A stretch of 64,000 nt of DNA, taken from positions 327,307,774 through 327,371,773 of the forward strand of contig OW240913.1 of the NCBI GenBank assembly GCA_933207985.1, read 5' to 3'. Shown here piece by piece: positions 1 through 12,439 of this stretch. The position numbers and the translations under genes are program-made. Position 1 is the first letter of the stretch. Each line of letters starts with the position of its first letter. This DNA comes from Pelobates cultripes (taxonomy: Eukaryota > Chordata > Amphibia > Anura > Pelobatidae). Under the pieces are notes generated by a model. It had not been told where the DNA came from, made no database searches, and was given only the letters and a program-made list of their open reading frames with translations.

Positions 1-1508
1 AAAAAATATCTGGAATAATGTGCAACCTGGGGTGCCATCGGCATGGAAACCAAAGTCATGTTTACGCGTTTTGCTCTGCACTTTTTCCAAAAAAACTCTT
101 CTTTTGTAACATGTGTTACAGATTTATTTGTTAGCATAACTAGTCATCGATTGAACCACAGTCCAGATTTATTCTCAAAATACAGTGACGATCTATATGA
201 TTTTGCTGTCTCTTCCATGGTATACTGTTTTAGTCAAAAGTAATTTAATGGTTGTGTAAATGCAGTCTTACACTCATGTTTGTATTTCAGAAATGTGTTA
301 AAATTTCCATCTGCAACCATGTGTCTGGGGTTTTCATGTTGAGTGATGGCTTTTACAGTACATGTGAATACATTATGAACTTATATAGGTTGTATCACAG
401 TTACTCTCGAAAACTCATACACAATTTTTTTTTTGTTTTGGCAATTGCACATATGACAATTAACAGCTCCTTGAGAATTATCTCATGAATCACACAAACA
501 AAACCTATTCTAAGACATCTTACTTAAGACAGTAAGCATTTAGCAAATAATAATATATTGCATTAATACTAAATAATAAAGCTTTAACTTAATACTAAAA
601 TGCAATTTCTGAGAAATTCTTTGATTCGGTTTGTTATTTAAGCACAACTAACACAGTTATTTAACAATTTGCATGTTATTTTGTTTTGTCATATTTGTTC
701 TAGAATATGACTTATTTTTGCCTATTTTGCTTGTGTTCAGTGTTCTTCAGCTCTTGAATATATTTTTTATGTGTTTCCCAGCCAAATGTCACTCATACCA
801 TTTACAGAAAAAAGTTAAATTTCTGTAATAAATTTGTTTAGCGCTATACATTTGAGCATGATTGCTGCTTTTTTTTCTTGGTTTGCAGCAACATTGTACA
901 AAAATGCTTACTGTTTATTTGTGCTAAAATGCTGTCAAGACATTTCTGTAGGATACTGTACAAATCTCAATAAATAGACAATGTTGCAATTTAAGATGCT
1001 TTTTGGCAGAAATGTTACACCTAATGGGTCCACGCACCGAATCCCACTAGATATATACTGCCGGTTAGGTTACTACGTGTAGCCTGATTGAGCATGTGAA
1101 TAAAGAAAACAAAAAAATTCTATGCCAAGGCAGAGATCATTGCAACACTGTGATGCCAAAGAGATAAATCATAGCACAACTTGTTTGAGGTCCATGAGAC
1201 TCAAACATTTAAAACAGAAGCAATCCTCTTTCTCACCAAGAGGCAACTATCAACTGTCTCACACATGAAGGAGTTATCATGGTATGTTTGTGAGTAAGGA
1301 GTGAAATAAATAACTTAGAGAAAATATGGAGCAGGCACTCTCTTAATCCAAGTTTGTATATTGCAATTTATCTTCAAACACCTCCATTTTGGTCTCATCT
1401 GTCTGATATAAATGTTGAAGTATTATGTATTTGTGTTCCCATTAGATTTGGTCTTCCTCCACCAGTAATACTCATCTTGTAGTTCCTATGATTTGTTTTA
1501 TTTTTGTT
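1..1508. other. A+T-rich intergenic DNA, no gene recognised
   Basis: No open frame here resembles a known protein. Several AATAAA hexamers occur (for example near 826 and 968), so part of it could be the 3' untranslated end of a gene upstream of the window, but nothing confirms that. Confidence 0.5.
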
Positions 1509-3228
1509 TACACTGATCAGCCACAACATTAAAACCACGTACCTAACATTGTTTAGGTCCCCTGCCAAAACAGCTCTGATGCATCAAGGCATAGACTATA
1601 CAAGACCTCTGAACATGCTCTGTGTATTTGGCACCAAGACATTAGCAGTAGATTCTTTAAGTACTGCAAGTTGTGCTGTGCAGCCTCCATGATTCGGATT
1701 TGTTGTTTCAGCACATCACACAGGCGCTGAATCAGATTGGGATCCTGGGAATATGGAGGCCAATGCAATACCTTTAACTCTTGCTCGTGTTCCTCAACCC
1801 ATTCCTGAACTATTTGTGCAGTTGTCAGGGTGCATTATTATATGTTCTGCAACAGTCTCTTGGTGGGGGGTGTGTGTTAAAGTAACATCCAAATGAATGC
1901 CAGGACTCTAGGTTACCCAGCAGAACATTGCCTGGACCATAATACAGCCTCCATCGGCCTGCCTTCTTCCCATAGTGCATCCTGCTGCCATCTATTCCCC
2001 AAGTAAACGACACACATGCACCTAGCCATCTAAAAGAAAAAGTGATTCATCAGACATGCAATCTTCTTTCAATGCTCCTTGGTCCACTTCTGACACCCAG
2101 GTCCCCACTGAAGGTGATTTCAGTGGTGGACAGAGGTCATCATGGGCATTCTGAACGGTCTGTGGCAACACAGCCCCATACACAGCAAACTGGGTTGCAC
2201 TGTGTATTCTGACACCTCTCTATCATGGCCAGCATTAAAAGAACACCATAGGGTCAGGAACACAAACATGTATTCCTGACCCTATAATGTTAAAAATACA
2301 ATCTAGTCACCCTGCTTCCCTCCCCCCCCCCCACCTTTGCCCTACCAAATATAGTAAAATCTTACGTTTTTTCCAGTCTGCTGGTGCTGGCGATGCCCCT
2401 GATCTCCTGCTTGGCTGAAATCATCAGAAGTGGCGATCTTAGCTAATCACAATGCTTTCCAATAGGAAAGCATTGGATTGGCTGATATTGTCAAGGAGGC
2501 AGATCAGGGAAAGAGCAAGCACAAATCAAACACAGCCCTGGCTTATCAGCATCTCCTCGTAGAGATGCGTTAAATCAATGCATCTCTATGAGGAAAGTTC
2601 AGTATCTCCATGCAGAGCATGGAGACACTGAATTTCTGTGCTGCACACTTTGCAGCACTACCCCAGGAAGCACCTCTAGTAGCCATCTGAGGATTGGCCT
2701 GTGGAGGTGTCCCTATGCTGTAATGTAAACATTGCATTTTCTCTTTAAAAACATTGTTTACAGCAAAAAGCCTGCAGGGACTGATTATACTCACCAGAAC
2801 AACTACAATAAGCTGAAGTTGTTCTGGTGACTATAGTGTCCCTTTAAGATTTTCAGCAATTTGAGCTGCAGCAACCCTGCTATATAATTGAAGCACGCCT
2901 TTGCTCCCCACGTGTACCAGTAAGCTTTAGGCGCCCATAACCCTGAAGTCGCACCATTTTGATACATATTAACCACTGCATACCGGGAACACCTCATAAG
3001 ACTTGCCGGTTTGAAGATTCGTCTAGCCATCACTATTTGGCTCTTGTCAAAGTCACTCAGATATTTTCGCTTGCCCATTTGCCCTGCTTCCAACACATTA
3101 AAGTCAAGAATTGACTGTTCACTTGCTGCTAATATATCCCACCTCTTGACATGTGCCATTGTAATGATATAATTAACGTTATTCATTTCACGTGTCAGTG
3201 GTTTTAACATTGTGGCTGATCAGTGTAC
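1509..3228 (-). mobile_element. Degenerate Tc1-like DNA transposon with matching terminal inverted repeats
   Basis: The two ends are inverted copies of a roughly 30-bp terminal repeat: TACACTGATCAGCCACAACA at the left and its complement at the right end (3198-3228). Minus-strand translation shows transposase pieces. Near 3080 an N-terminal stretch reads MGKRKYLSDFDKSQIVMARR, the helix-turn-helix region. Near 1750 a C-terminal stretch reads HWPPYSQDPN, the block around the last acidic residue of the DDE catalytic core of Tc1 transposases. Stops and frameshifts separate the pieces, so the transposase is dead. An unrelated inverted-repeat element (2235-2847) has inserted into it. A fragment of the same family lies at 58362-58665. 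Confidence 0.88.
2235..2847. mobile_element. TTAA-ended non-autonomous inverted-repeat element nested in the Tc1 copy
   Basis: The right end reads CTATAGTGTCCCTTTAA and the left end is a diverged inverted copy starting TTAAAAGAACACCATAG. TTAA at both ends fits a TTAA target duplication. There is no coding capacity. The right 200 bp is closely related to 22310-22509 and 59095-59289, so this is a repeated family in the window. It interrupts the Tc1 transposase and is therefore the younger insertion. Confidence 0.75.
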
Positions 3229-4389
3229 ATAGATGTTATTAGCCTGTATATCTTTTGTGGTTAATTGTGAAAAAAGAAAAAAAAAACATTTTGCAGTATG
3301 CATATTTAATGATTAATAAAATAGCAGACCTTTAGTTGATTACCTGTTTGCAGGCTGCCACTAGCATGAACCTTTGCCAGCAACAAAAAACTGCGTGGGT
3401 TTTATTCTGTTAAAGGTTTAAGGAATTAGCAGTTCGCTAATAGCTTGAGGTCCAATACTTGACTATCCCAGCCAAATTCCTTGTTCCAACAAAATTATCC
3501 CCTCTAGCACCATTGATGCTATGTTTCACAGGATGGTGCATAAAATATTGTATTAAAAAACACATTACCAACTATTTTTACAGTGAGAACAGAATAGCTC
3601 TTATTTGTGAATATATTTGCACAGTTATTACGAACCTCATATTTGATTATAAAATTAGCACTAGTGCTAAACGCAAAAATAGTCATTATTGATGACATTT
3701 TTCCATTTTAATAGGTGTTGGAAATTGTTAGGCTTCCATTGTCTTAGTCTTATTTAATGCAGACAGTGTTATTTTTATTTATTTTTATCTACTTGTGTTT
3801 TTATTATATACATTTATCTAATTTACGTGTGATTTTATTACGAGTTCTAAAAGTTCATAAAAAAACCTTTTACCTGAAAATAATATGGTCCATATCTAGT
3901 ATCAAAAATACAGGATTTCAAACAGAGCAGAGTGTGATAACATTAGTTTATATTGAGACGGTTTACTCTGAGTAATATTTAAGCCGGATGTTAAAAAGAA
4001 ATGATAACTATGCGTGTTACCCATAACACATTCCTATAATTCTGCATACCTTACAATTCTGAGGATTTACATTCATTTAAACACATTCGTGCAAATAAAA
4101 GTAATGTTACCTGAAATAGCAATCTTTTTTTTTTCATTTGCTTATTTTGTAAAGAGCATGCTGCAAATTCTGAAGATTGTACATTCATACAAAACAGATG
4201 TGCCTTTGAAAAGAAGCACAGAGGATATGATTGATGCTGTTCAGGTCAATAGTTGAAGAGGGGAAGGGAGCATCTTGGATACAGCCTAGTAAAAATTAAA
4301 AACTTCCACACACAAATATGTGCCAAATGTAACGTTTCTTTTTAAGTGTAAATCTAGCTAATACTGTATAACTCTATAAGCATATCTAT
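3229..4389. other. A+T-rich DNA, nothing recognised
   Basis: Only short chance open frames. No repeat ends, splice-supported exons or transposon motifs were found. Confidence 0.5.
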
Positions 4390-6526
4390 CCAACTGTCTG
4401 TCTGTAACTTATTGGACTCTGTACCTATCTACCTACCTATCTCTCTGTACACCTATTGGCCTCTGTATTTATCTATCTAACTACCTTTCTGTACACCTAA
4501 TGGCCTCTTTACCTATCTACCTACCTATCTCTCTGTACACCCATTGGCCTCTGTACCTACCTACCTACCTATCTTTCTGTACACCTATTGGCCCATGTAC
4601 CTATCTACCTACCTATCTCTCTGTACACCTATCAGCCTCTGTACCTATCTACCTACCTATCTCTGTACACCTATTGGCCTCTTTACCTATCTACCTACCT
4701 ATCTTTCTGTACACCTATCGACCTCTGTACCTATCTACCTATTTACCTTTCTGTACACCTATTGGCCTCTGTACCTATCTACCTACCTATCGTTCTGTAC
4801 ACCTATTGGCCTCTGTACCTATCTACCTACCTATCGTTCTGTACACCTATTGGCCTCTGTACCTATCTACCTACCTATCTCTCTGTACACCTATTGGCCT
4901 CTGTACCTATCTACCTACCTATCTCTCTGTACACCTATCGACCTCTGAACCTATACACCTACCTATCTTTCTGTACACCTATCGGCCTCTGAACCTATCT
5001 ACCTACCTACCTTTCTGTACACCTATTGACCTCTGTACCTATCTATCTACCTATCTATCTTTCTGTGCACCTATTGGCCTCTGTACTTATCTATCTAATT
5101 ACCTTTCTGTACACCTATTGGCCTCTGTACCTATCTACCTACCTATCTTTCTGTACACATATTGACCTCTGTACCTATCTATCTACCTATCTATCTTTCT
5201 GTACACCTATTGGCTTCTGTACTTATCTATCTACCTACCTTTCTGTACACCTATTGACCTCTGTACTTATCTAGCTATCTAATTACCTTTCTGTACACCT
5301 ATTGGCCTCTGTACCTATCTACCTACCTATCTTTCTGTACACATATTGACCTCTGTACCTATCTATCTACCTATCTATCTTTCTGTACACCTATTGGCTT
5401 CTGTACTTATCTATCTACCTACCTTTCTATACACCTATTGGCCTCTGTACCTATCTACCTACCTATCTCTCTGTACACCTATTGGCCTCTGTACCTATCT
5501 ACCTACCTATCTCTCTGTACACCTATCGACCTCTGAACCTATACACCTACCTATCTTTCTGTACACCTATCGGCCTCTGAACCTATCTACCTACCTATCT
5601 TTCTGCACACTTACTGACCTATGTACCTATCTATCTACCTATCTTTCTGTACACCTGCATCTCTACCTATCTACCTACCTATCGTTCTGTACACCTATTG
5701 GCCTCTGTACCTATCTACCTACCTATCTTTCTGTACACCTATTGACCTCTGTACCTATCTATCTACCTATCTATCTTTCTGTGCACCTATTGGCCTCTGT
5801 ACTTATCTATCTACCTACCTTTCTGTACACCTATTTGCCTCTGTACCTATCTATCTAATTACCTTTCTGTACACCTATTGGCCTCTGTACCTATCTACCT
5901 ACCTATCTTTCTGAGCACATATTGACCTCTGTACCTATCTATCTACCTATCTATCTTTCTGTACACCTATTGGCTTCTGTACTTATCTATCTACCTACCT
6001 TTCTGTACACCTATTGACCTCTGTACTTATCTAGCTATCTAACTACCTTTCTGTACACCTATTGGCCTCTGTACCTATCTATCTACCTACCTATCTTTCT
6101 GTACACCTAGTGGCCTCTGTACTTATCTATCTACCTATCTTTCTGAACACCCATTGGCCTCTTTACCTATCTACCTACCTTTCTGTACACCCATTGGCCT
6201 CTGTACCTATCTACCTACCTTTTTGTACACCTATTGGCCTCTGTACCTATATACCTACCTATCTTTCTGTACACCTATTGGCCTCTTTACCTATCTACTT
6301 ACCTATCTCTCTGTACACCTATTGGCCTCTGTACCTATCTATCTACCTACCTATCTCTCTGTACACCTATTGGCCTCTGTACCTATCTATCTACCTACCT
6401 TTCTGTACACCTATTGGCCTCTGTACCTATCTACCTACCTATCTTTCTGTACACCTATTGGCCTCTGTACCTATCTACCTACCTGTCCATACACCTTTCT
6501 GCCTATACCTACCTGCCTGTTGCATA
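4390..6526 (+). repeat. 44-bp minisatellite, about 48 units
   Basis: A tandem array with a basic unit of 44 bp of the form CTGTACACCTATTGGCCTCT followed by a GTACCTATCTACCTACC-rich half. Units vary by point changes and by added TATC/CTAC steps. A larger block (starting ACACATATTGACC, including a TTGGCTTCTGTACTTATC unit) recurs near 5154, 5338 and 5917, which indicates higher-order duplication. The unit contains no TAA, TAG or TGA, so all three + frames stay open for long stretches. That is a consequence of composition and does not indicate a gene. Confidence 0.97.
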
Positions 6527-7123
6527 ACTCCCCTTATCATTTAATTATTCCATATAATCTATGTTTTATCATATTTGTTTCACAATTCAAAGCATCTCCT
6601 TATGCAACAAAATAATTTGTCACTACAGAAAAATAATATAATAATGCAGTGCTTGGTTGCTTTTGAGTTCTGTGAGTTACTAATCAATGCTGTTTTTTGG
6701 GGCCCAGTCTGAAATATAAGGTCTAGGGTTAGAAAAAAAAAACACCATTATGGGTGGGGAGACATGAAGATATTGAGGTAATTGGAGATGAAAAACCAGA
6801 GGAGATATCATTAGGGATAAAAAGATATGAAGGATCAGATAGGTGAAAGTCATAAACACTGAACATAAATTTACAAGACTATCAGTGAAAGAAGTAACAC
6901 TAGCTAAACAAACAATTAACACAAAGTCATAAAGAATGAACATAAAATAACAAGACTATGAGTGTACCAACTTAAAAAAAAAACACAGATATAATGATTA
7001 TCCATTAAGTACTGAGAATATAGGAGGGAGGTGGAATGGAACACAATTTTAAATTAAGTAATATGGGAAACAATAAGCAGTACATGTATTCTTGAATAGA
7101 TCTTCCAGAGATGATACCTCTGC
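6527..7123. other. Intergenic DNA with a short direct duplication
   Basis: A segment around 6846-6889 recurs at 6923-6964 (about 77 bp apart), both containing a CATAAA...GAACATAAA...ACAAGACTAT pattern. The stretch near 6650-6690 also resembles 7137-7180 at the end of the adjacent LINE fragment, so part of it may be duplicated LINE sequence. Confidence 0.5.
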
Positions 7124-7680
7124 TTAGGCTTTTCTGAAGTGCCTGGTTGCTTTTGACTTCTGGGGTTTACTAATCAAATGTTTGAAATGCATCAACAATA
7201 ACTGTATATGCAGTAATTCCCAATACCATAAATTATTTTCTGTCCAAAGGACACTTACAGAACAGAGGGCAAGAAAAACAATTTGTATATACACAACCAC
7301 GGGTGTACCCTGAATATAGTGAAAAGAGTTTGGGGGAGTTTGTAATTTATTTATAACTTTCCAAAAGTTTCTAGGGTTTGATAGGTTATTGTTCAGATTT
7401 TCACAGAAATATTGGGCCTTGGCCAATTTTGTTTGTTTTGTGCATATATTTCGCCGTTGTTTACATGCACAGTGATCGTTCATAGAGCCAGTACGCTTGA
7501 ACTTTGACCACAATGAATCCCGAAACTGGTACGTTTGGATGAGGTCAGCTGTGATCCAGTGCATATGTGCCCCTTTTACTCTCACCTTATGCAGTGGGGC
7601 ATGCAAATTCCAAACTTGTAGGAGTTCAGACTGAAAGAATTCAACTGCACAGTCTAGATCTGTGATAATGTTAAATCTGT
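7124..7680 (-). pseudogene. Non-LTR retrotransposon ORF2 fragment (region between endonuclease and RT)
   Basis: The minus-strand frame at 7606-7124 reads as the linker between the endonuclease and reverse transcriptase of a LINE. It contains HAPLHKVRVKG, then WITADLIQ, a basic stretch with FRDSLWSKFKR, then KAQYFCENL and PRNFWKVINKL. This order (an HAPLK-type motif, a W-x-T block, then FWKVIN) is characteristic of LINE proteins of the Rex/CR1/Jockey type. Homology fades after about residue 105 and no catalytic RT motif remains, so it is a truncated, inactive piece. The exact clade is uncertain. Confidence 0.7.
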
Positions 7681-8078
7681 GCCATGGGAGGTTCTTGATA
7701 TCATTAAGAAAGGATTCAAGATTACATTTTTTGAAGGACCTGGTGATTTTTATGTGCCATCAAACCCAAACAGGTTTCAGATGACAAATTGTGATTTTTA
7801 TGGCTGTTTGTTTACTTTTTCTTTTTTATTTGTGTTATCTTTCACATATAATGTCAGAAAATAAATTTTAAATTTCCTCTGCTTTCATAGAAGTTTTTAA
7901 AAAAATATTTAAAATATTTGGCAAAAACAATCTACGCATTCCTACTCAGCATACCTGAGTGAATGAAAAACAAAAAGTAAAAACAAAGAGAACATTACCT
8001 GCGCTCTGGCCTAAATCCCCATGTACATTTAAACAAAATGGAGGCTCTTTAGTTTTAATTCAATGGCCATTTGAATAT

Positions 8079-8142
8079 ATTATTATTATTATTATCATTT
8101 ATATAGCGACAACAGATTCCGTAGCGCTTTAGAATATATAAG
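8079..8142 (+). repeat. (TTA)n-headed repeat with TATATAGCG...CCGTAGCGCTTT core, truncated
   Basis: A short (TTA)n run is followed by TTTATATAGCG and CCGTAGCGCTTT. The same head and core recur at 57407-57603 in a longer copy, which marks a dispersed repeat family. Here it is cut off after about 64 bp. Confidence 0.7.
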
Positions 8143-8189
8143 CTCACCTGCCACGTCAAGGCAAGCCTCAATAGGTGAGTCCTACACTA

Positions 8190-8420
8190 GCCATTAGATA
8201 TGCTGATATCAGCCAAGAATCTCTAGTAAGACAGGAAGGGGTATTTTATAAACCCTTTCACATTTAACCCTTTATAGGGCTTCTGCACATACAATAAACT
8301 TTGCTGTTATCAGACAAAGTGTAAACATCTCTAAAGAGACATGAAGGGGTATTTTATAAACCTCTACATACTTAACCCTGAATAGGGCTATAACACATAC
8401 AAATCACCTTGCTGGTATTG
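8190..8420 (+). repeat. Two diverged tandem units of about 108 bp
   Basis: GAAGGGGTATTTTATAAACC occurs near 8235 and again 108 bp later near 8343, each followed by an ACATxxTTAACCCTxxATAGGGCT pattern and ACATACAA. This is a local tandem duplication in non-coding DNA. Confidence 0.75.
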
Positions 8421-8604
8421 ACATTTCATAGACTTGGCTTTTTCATCCTGCTAAATATATATATTGCATATGTTACATGTTACTTAACCTCTTATATATT
8501 TTTTAACTTTATGTAGTCAAATGTCTTTCACGCACAAAGTGTTTTTACTTCGGAAAGCTTGGAAAAAAAAACCCCACCACAAATAATATATTTTAAGTAA
8601 GCAA

Positions 8605-10005
8605 AAATCAGCACGGTTTTATGAAGCACATGTCATGTCAAACTAACTTGATTGTGTTCTACGAAGAAGTAAGTAGAAGTATAGATCAGGGTGTTGTCGT
8701 GGATGTGATCTATTTGGATTTTGCTAAGGCATTTGATACAGTTCCACACAATAGATTAGTGTTCAAACTCAAGGAAATCGGTCTAGATGAAAATGCTTGT
8801 TCTTGGGTAGAACATTGGCTTAAAAACAGAGTACAAAGAGTTGTCATTAATGGTAAATTTTCAAGCTGGACAGAGGTGGCAAGTGGTGTCCCTCAGGGGT
8901 CTGTTCTGAGACCCCTTCTATTTAACATGTTTATAAATGATCTTGAAGACAGCATTGAAAGTCATGTTTCAGTGTTTGCAGATGACACAAAACTTTGTAA
9001 AATAATACAATGTGAGCAAGATATTACTTTGCTGCAGAGGGATTTAGATAGACTGGGGGACTGGGCACTCAAATGGCAGATGAAATTTAATGTTGAAAAA
9101 TGCAAAAAGTTATGCACTTCGGCGTAAAGAATACACAAGCAACGTATACCCTTAATGGAAGCGAATTAGGGATAACAACACACGAAAAGGACTTGGGTAT
9201 TGTTATAGACAACAAACTATGCAACAATGTGCAATGCCAATCAGCAGTGGCCAAGGCCAGTAAGGTATTGTCATGCATGAAAAAGGGCATTCATTCTCGG
9301 GACGAGAATATCATTTTGCCTCTTTATAAATCACTGGTAAGACCCCATATTGAATATTCTGTGCAATTTTGGGCACCTGTTCTAAAGAAGGATATTATGG
9401 CACTAGAAAAAGTGCAGAGGCGGGCTACAAAATTAATAAAAGGAATGGAACATATCAGCTATGAAGAAAGGCTAACAAATTTAAACCTATTTAGTTTAGA
9501 AAAACGTCGCCTGAGAGGGGATATGATAACATTATACAAATATATTCTGGGCCAATACAAACCATTGTGTGGAAATCTATTCACAAACCGGACTTTACAT
9601 AGGACACAACGCCATGGTTTAGACTGGAAGAAAGAAGATTTCGTCTAAGGCAAAGGAAAGGTTTTTTTACTGTAAGAACAATCAGGATGTGGAATTCTCT
9701 GCCTGAAGAAGTGGTTTTATCAGAGTCCATACAGATGTTCAAACAGCTACTAGATGCATACTTGCAAAACAGAATATTCAAGGATATAATCTTTCAATGT
9801 AGGGTAATAACTGCTTGATCCAAGGATAAATCTGACTGCCATTCTGGGGTCAAGAAGGAATTTTTTTCCTAGCTTGTTGCAAAATTGTGCTTCAAACTGG
9901 GTTTTTTTGCCTTCTTTTGGATCAACAGCAAAAAACAAATGTGAGGAAGGCTGAACTTGATGGACGCAAGTCTCTTTTCAGCTATGTAACTATGTAACTA
10001 TATTC
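8605..10005 (+). mobile_element. CR1-clade LINE, 5'-truncated
   Basis: The element begins inside the reverse transcriptase (a frame reading QHGFMKH upstream of the first conserved block) and runs to a 3' end of TATGTAAC-type short repeats near 9990-10005, a common tail for frog CR1/L3 elements. Before the tail is the pattern TTTTTGCCTTCTTTTGGATC followed by a GAACTTGATGGACG segment. No target-site duplication could be recognised. Confidence 0.9.
8621..9800 (+). pseudogene. CR1 LINE reverse transcriptase, C-terminal part, frameshifted
   Basis: The encoded enzyme would copy its own RNA into DNA at a nicked target site. Visible RT blocks in order are YLDFAKAFDTVPH (first catalytic aspartate), SGVPQGSVL and FADDTKL (catalytic DD pair), followed by the thumb and C-terminal region with LPLYKSLVRPHIEY, QRRATKLIKGM and SLEKRRLRGD, all typical of CR1. 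The frame breaks near 9110 (the frame ending at 9127 continues in the one starting before 9100) and again near 9620, after which WNSLPEEVVLSESIQMFKQ resumes. The endonuclease and N-terminal RT are missing. It is inactive. Confidence 0.9.
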
Positions 10006-11394
10006 CAGAATAAGAAAAGGAACAAAACCAACAAATGAAAAGAGAGTCAGGAAGGTCAGGATTATTGAAAAAAAAAAAAATTGCAAAAAAAAAAGTTCAA
10101 AGCATAATTAAAAAGCAACAAAATAGTGTTTAATCTTTATTTTAAAGTAAATAAATTAACAGCTTTCATAAACCAAATGATTTAGGCGAGGCCTTTTGCT
10201 TTCTGTAAAAATAGCTTACTGACATCCCTTCTTTTTCAGGAGGAAGTTTCAGATTCCTTTAGAAGTCAGCGAAGTCAGATCAAAAACATTTTTACATGCT
10301 TTCCTAAAAAAATTAAAAGAGGGCTTCTTGCTTAGACCACAGTTACCGGTGAACTCCCTGTTATTTCAGCCAAATATGTCTGCTACACGTCTGAGCAGAC
10401 TAAAAGGTGATGAAAATCCCATATAAAATTCTGTACGGACATTGTTGTTTTTTTTTTTCCTATTGTAAATGTGTCATGTTATCGAGTTTCCAATGTTCGT
10501 CCTCTAAAAATAGGCTACTAATCAATGAACATAAAATATGTTACCAACATGAAACACTATTAAGTATTTCCTTCTTTTTTTTTCTGAAAAAGCTTTCCAA
10601 CGTGGAAGCATACATTAGTTACAATTATCGATGCAAATTTACAGGCAAAGGTGCCAAAAATGTTTTGCAATTATAATCCAGGATTTGACATCTCAATTAC
10701 TCAGTGAGATTAAGGGGTAAATTACAATCCAGTGATCCATAAAGTTTTCTGATTTACAAGTGGTAGTGCTTTTTTAATCCAAAAATGTCACTACAATTTT
10801 TTGCTGGTAATGTCACTAAAGTTAGAAATGATTTTTTACTTAAAACTGAGTTTAACTTCAGTCGTCATTGCTAATCCCACAATCTCAATATAGCTCTTCC
10901 AAGATTGCAAAATGTACCTGCCTGTTTGACCCCTTTTAAAGTGCAGGGGTGATGTTAATAGGTGACATGTGTACCATTAAGCTGTTGTGTCCAAACCAAT
11001 GTTATTACTCATCTATGTTTATTTAACCATGTTCAAATAATACATATTGCATATAATAGACATGTGTATTTGTTGTGCTATCAGTTTTGCAATGCTATTT
11101 TGTTCTTACAGTGCCTATTTGTCCCTTATTTTGCTGAATTGATTACTGAAAAATCATTACTGAAAAATCGTTAGTATCATTAACCCCTTAAATGGTGCCT
11201 TGAGTTCCCCGGCACTTTCCAGAAACCATTCTTGAATGGTTTAACCCCAGTGCCAGATCTCCATTTTCCCAGCGGCATCCAGCTACTTCATATGAGTATC
11301 AGGAAGTGTGGCGTGCTGACAAGCAAGTGCGTCTCTGAATATACTTTTTGAGAATGATTTAACCACTTCAGATAAGGTACCACCACAGACCACT
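10006..11394. other. A+T-rich intergenic DNA, nothing recognised
   Basis: Oligo-A and oligo-T runs and chance frames only. A weak repeat of an ACAATCCAGxxTT phrase (near 10673 and again near 12307 and 12358) suggests old duplication between this stretch and 12200-12400. Confidence 0.45.
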
Positions 11395-11438
11395 GGGCAC
11401 CATAACAACTTCATGTTGATGAAGTTGCTATGGTGCCC
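11395..11438. repeat. Palindromic hairpin, likely centre of an old inverted-repeat element
   Basis: GGGCACCATAACAACTTCAT is followed after a short loop by its complement, ending GGTGCCC. The same kind of centre (a match/mismatch palindrome around ATGAAGT) occurs in other TTAA-ended elements here, for example at 25945-25980. Confidence 0.6.
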
Positions 11439-11586
11439 ATACAGTTCCTATAAGACCAAGGCTCTTCTGAGATGCAGCACATTTGTGACCAAGGCATTTT
11501 TGACACTTTTACATGCATTCATTTTTTTCTCCCTGTCTTTGCACCCATGTATATGTACATTTTAAAGAAAAAACAGTTTTCATTAG

Positions 11587-11588
<2 letters not shown>

Positions 11589-11618
<30 letters not shown>
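11589..11618. repeat. (TA)n microsatellite
   Basis: About 15 TA dinucleotides without interruption. Confidence 0.95.
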
Positions 11619-11621
<3 letters not shown>

Positions 11622-11639
11622 CTATAAATATATGGATCT

Positions 11640-12010
11640 TTCACTTTGAAAGGAGATATTCTCCCCATGATCTGTGTTCACACAGCGGCGGCCAAAGCTG
11701 AATGTATCAGCGGTTGCCATGGTCCTGTGACACTTCCGGATAAGATGATTGGCCACGACCATCTCGTGACGTGGGAGTACTCAAATTAGAGGCAGACATG
11801 CGCAGACACGCTGAGTCCACGCCAGATATCAGGGGATAAGGAATACAGCTGATGCGGTCAGTGTTTATTGGTAGAAATGTCCTGTATATGTTTGTCATTT
11901 GCAAGGTAAATTGCTCTATGTGTCCTAATGAAAGCTCCGATCGGGAGCTGAAACGTTGACTACTTTGGATGTACCTACAATAAATTGGATGAATCAAACC
12001 CAAGAGTGCC
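11640..12010 (+). repeat. Dispersed repeat with GAAACGTTG - 20 nt - AATAAA module
   Basis: A roughly 370-bp moderately G+C-rich segment ends with GCTGAAACGTTG at 11946-11957, exactly 20 nt, then AATAAA at 11978-11983. The same module with the same spacing occurs at 60600-60637, and a looser minus-strand version near 57119-57165. No protein is recognised. It looks like the 3' end of a transcribed repeat family. Confidence 0.6.
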
Positions 12011-12097
12011 AGTAATTTTTTTATATTTTTATGTTATTGGGACTTGGCACCTGGTATTAAATACTTTTGAGTAGGAGTGCAAGAGGTTCAAATTTTT

Positions 12098-12100
<3 letters not shown>

Positions 12101-12132
<32 letters not shown>
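12101..12132. repeat. (AT)n microsatellite
   Basis: Sixteen AT dinucleotides. Confidence 0.95.
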
Positions 12133-12135
<3 letters not shown>

Positions 12136-12439
12136 ACAATATTAAATATGAGTTAAATAGTAAACAATGGAAACAAATGAAAAAAAAAAAAAGAATTTCC
12201 TGAATTTTGCATTTAAGAATTTCTGCAGTTAAAGAAAACTAACTCAAAGTAGATTTAGTTACTATTATCAATGCAAATGTCATTGCCAAATAAAGTTTGT
12301 AGTTACAATCCAGGATTTGTCATCTCTATTACCCAGTGAAATGAAGTTGTCAATTACAATCCAGTGTTGGTAAGTAATCAATAAAGTTTTCTGATTTAAC
12401 AGCTGGTTTAGTTGTTTTCAATGTTGTTTTCAAAAACAC

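Noticed and set aside
1..1000. 3' untranslated region of an upstream gene
   Set aside because: AATAAA hexamers are frequent in A+T-rich DNA and no coding end or splice site is visible.
4500..6615. Many overlapping 80-220 codon frames of Tyr/Leu/Pro-rich protein
   Set aside because: They follow from a 44-bp tandem repeat that lacks stop triplets in any frame; no start context, splice site or domain supports a gene.
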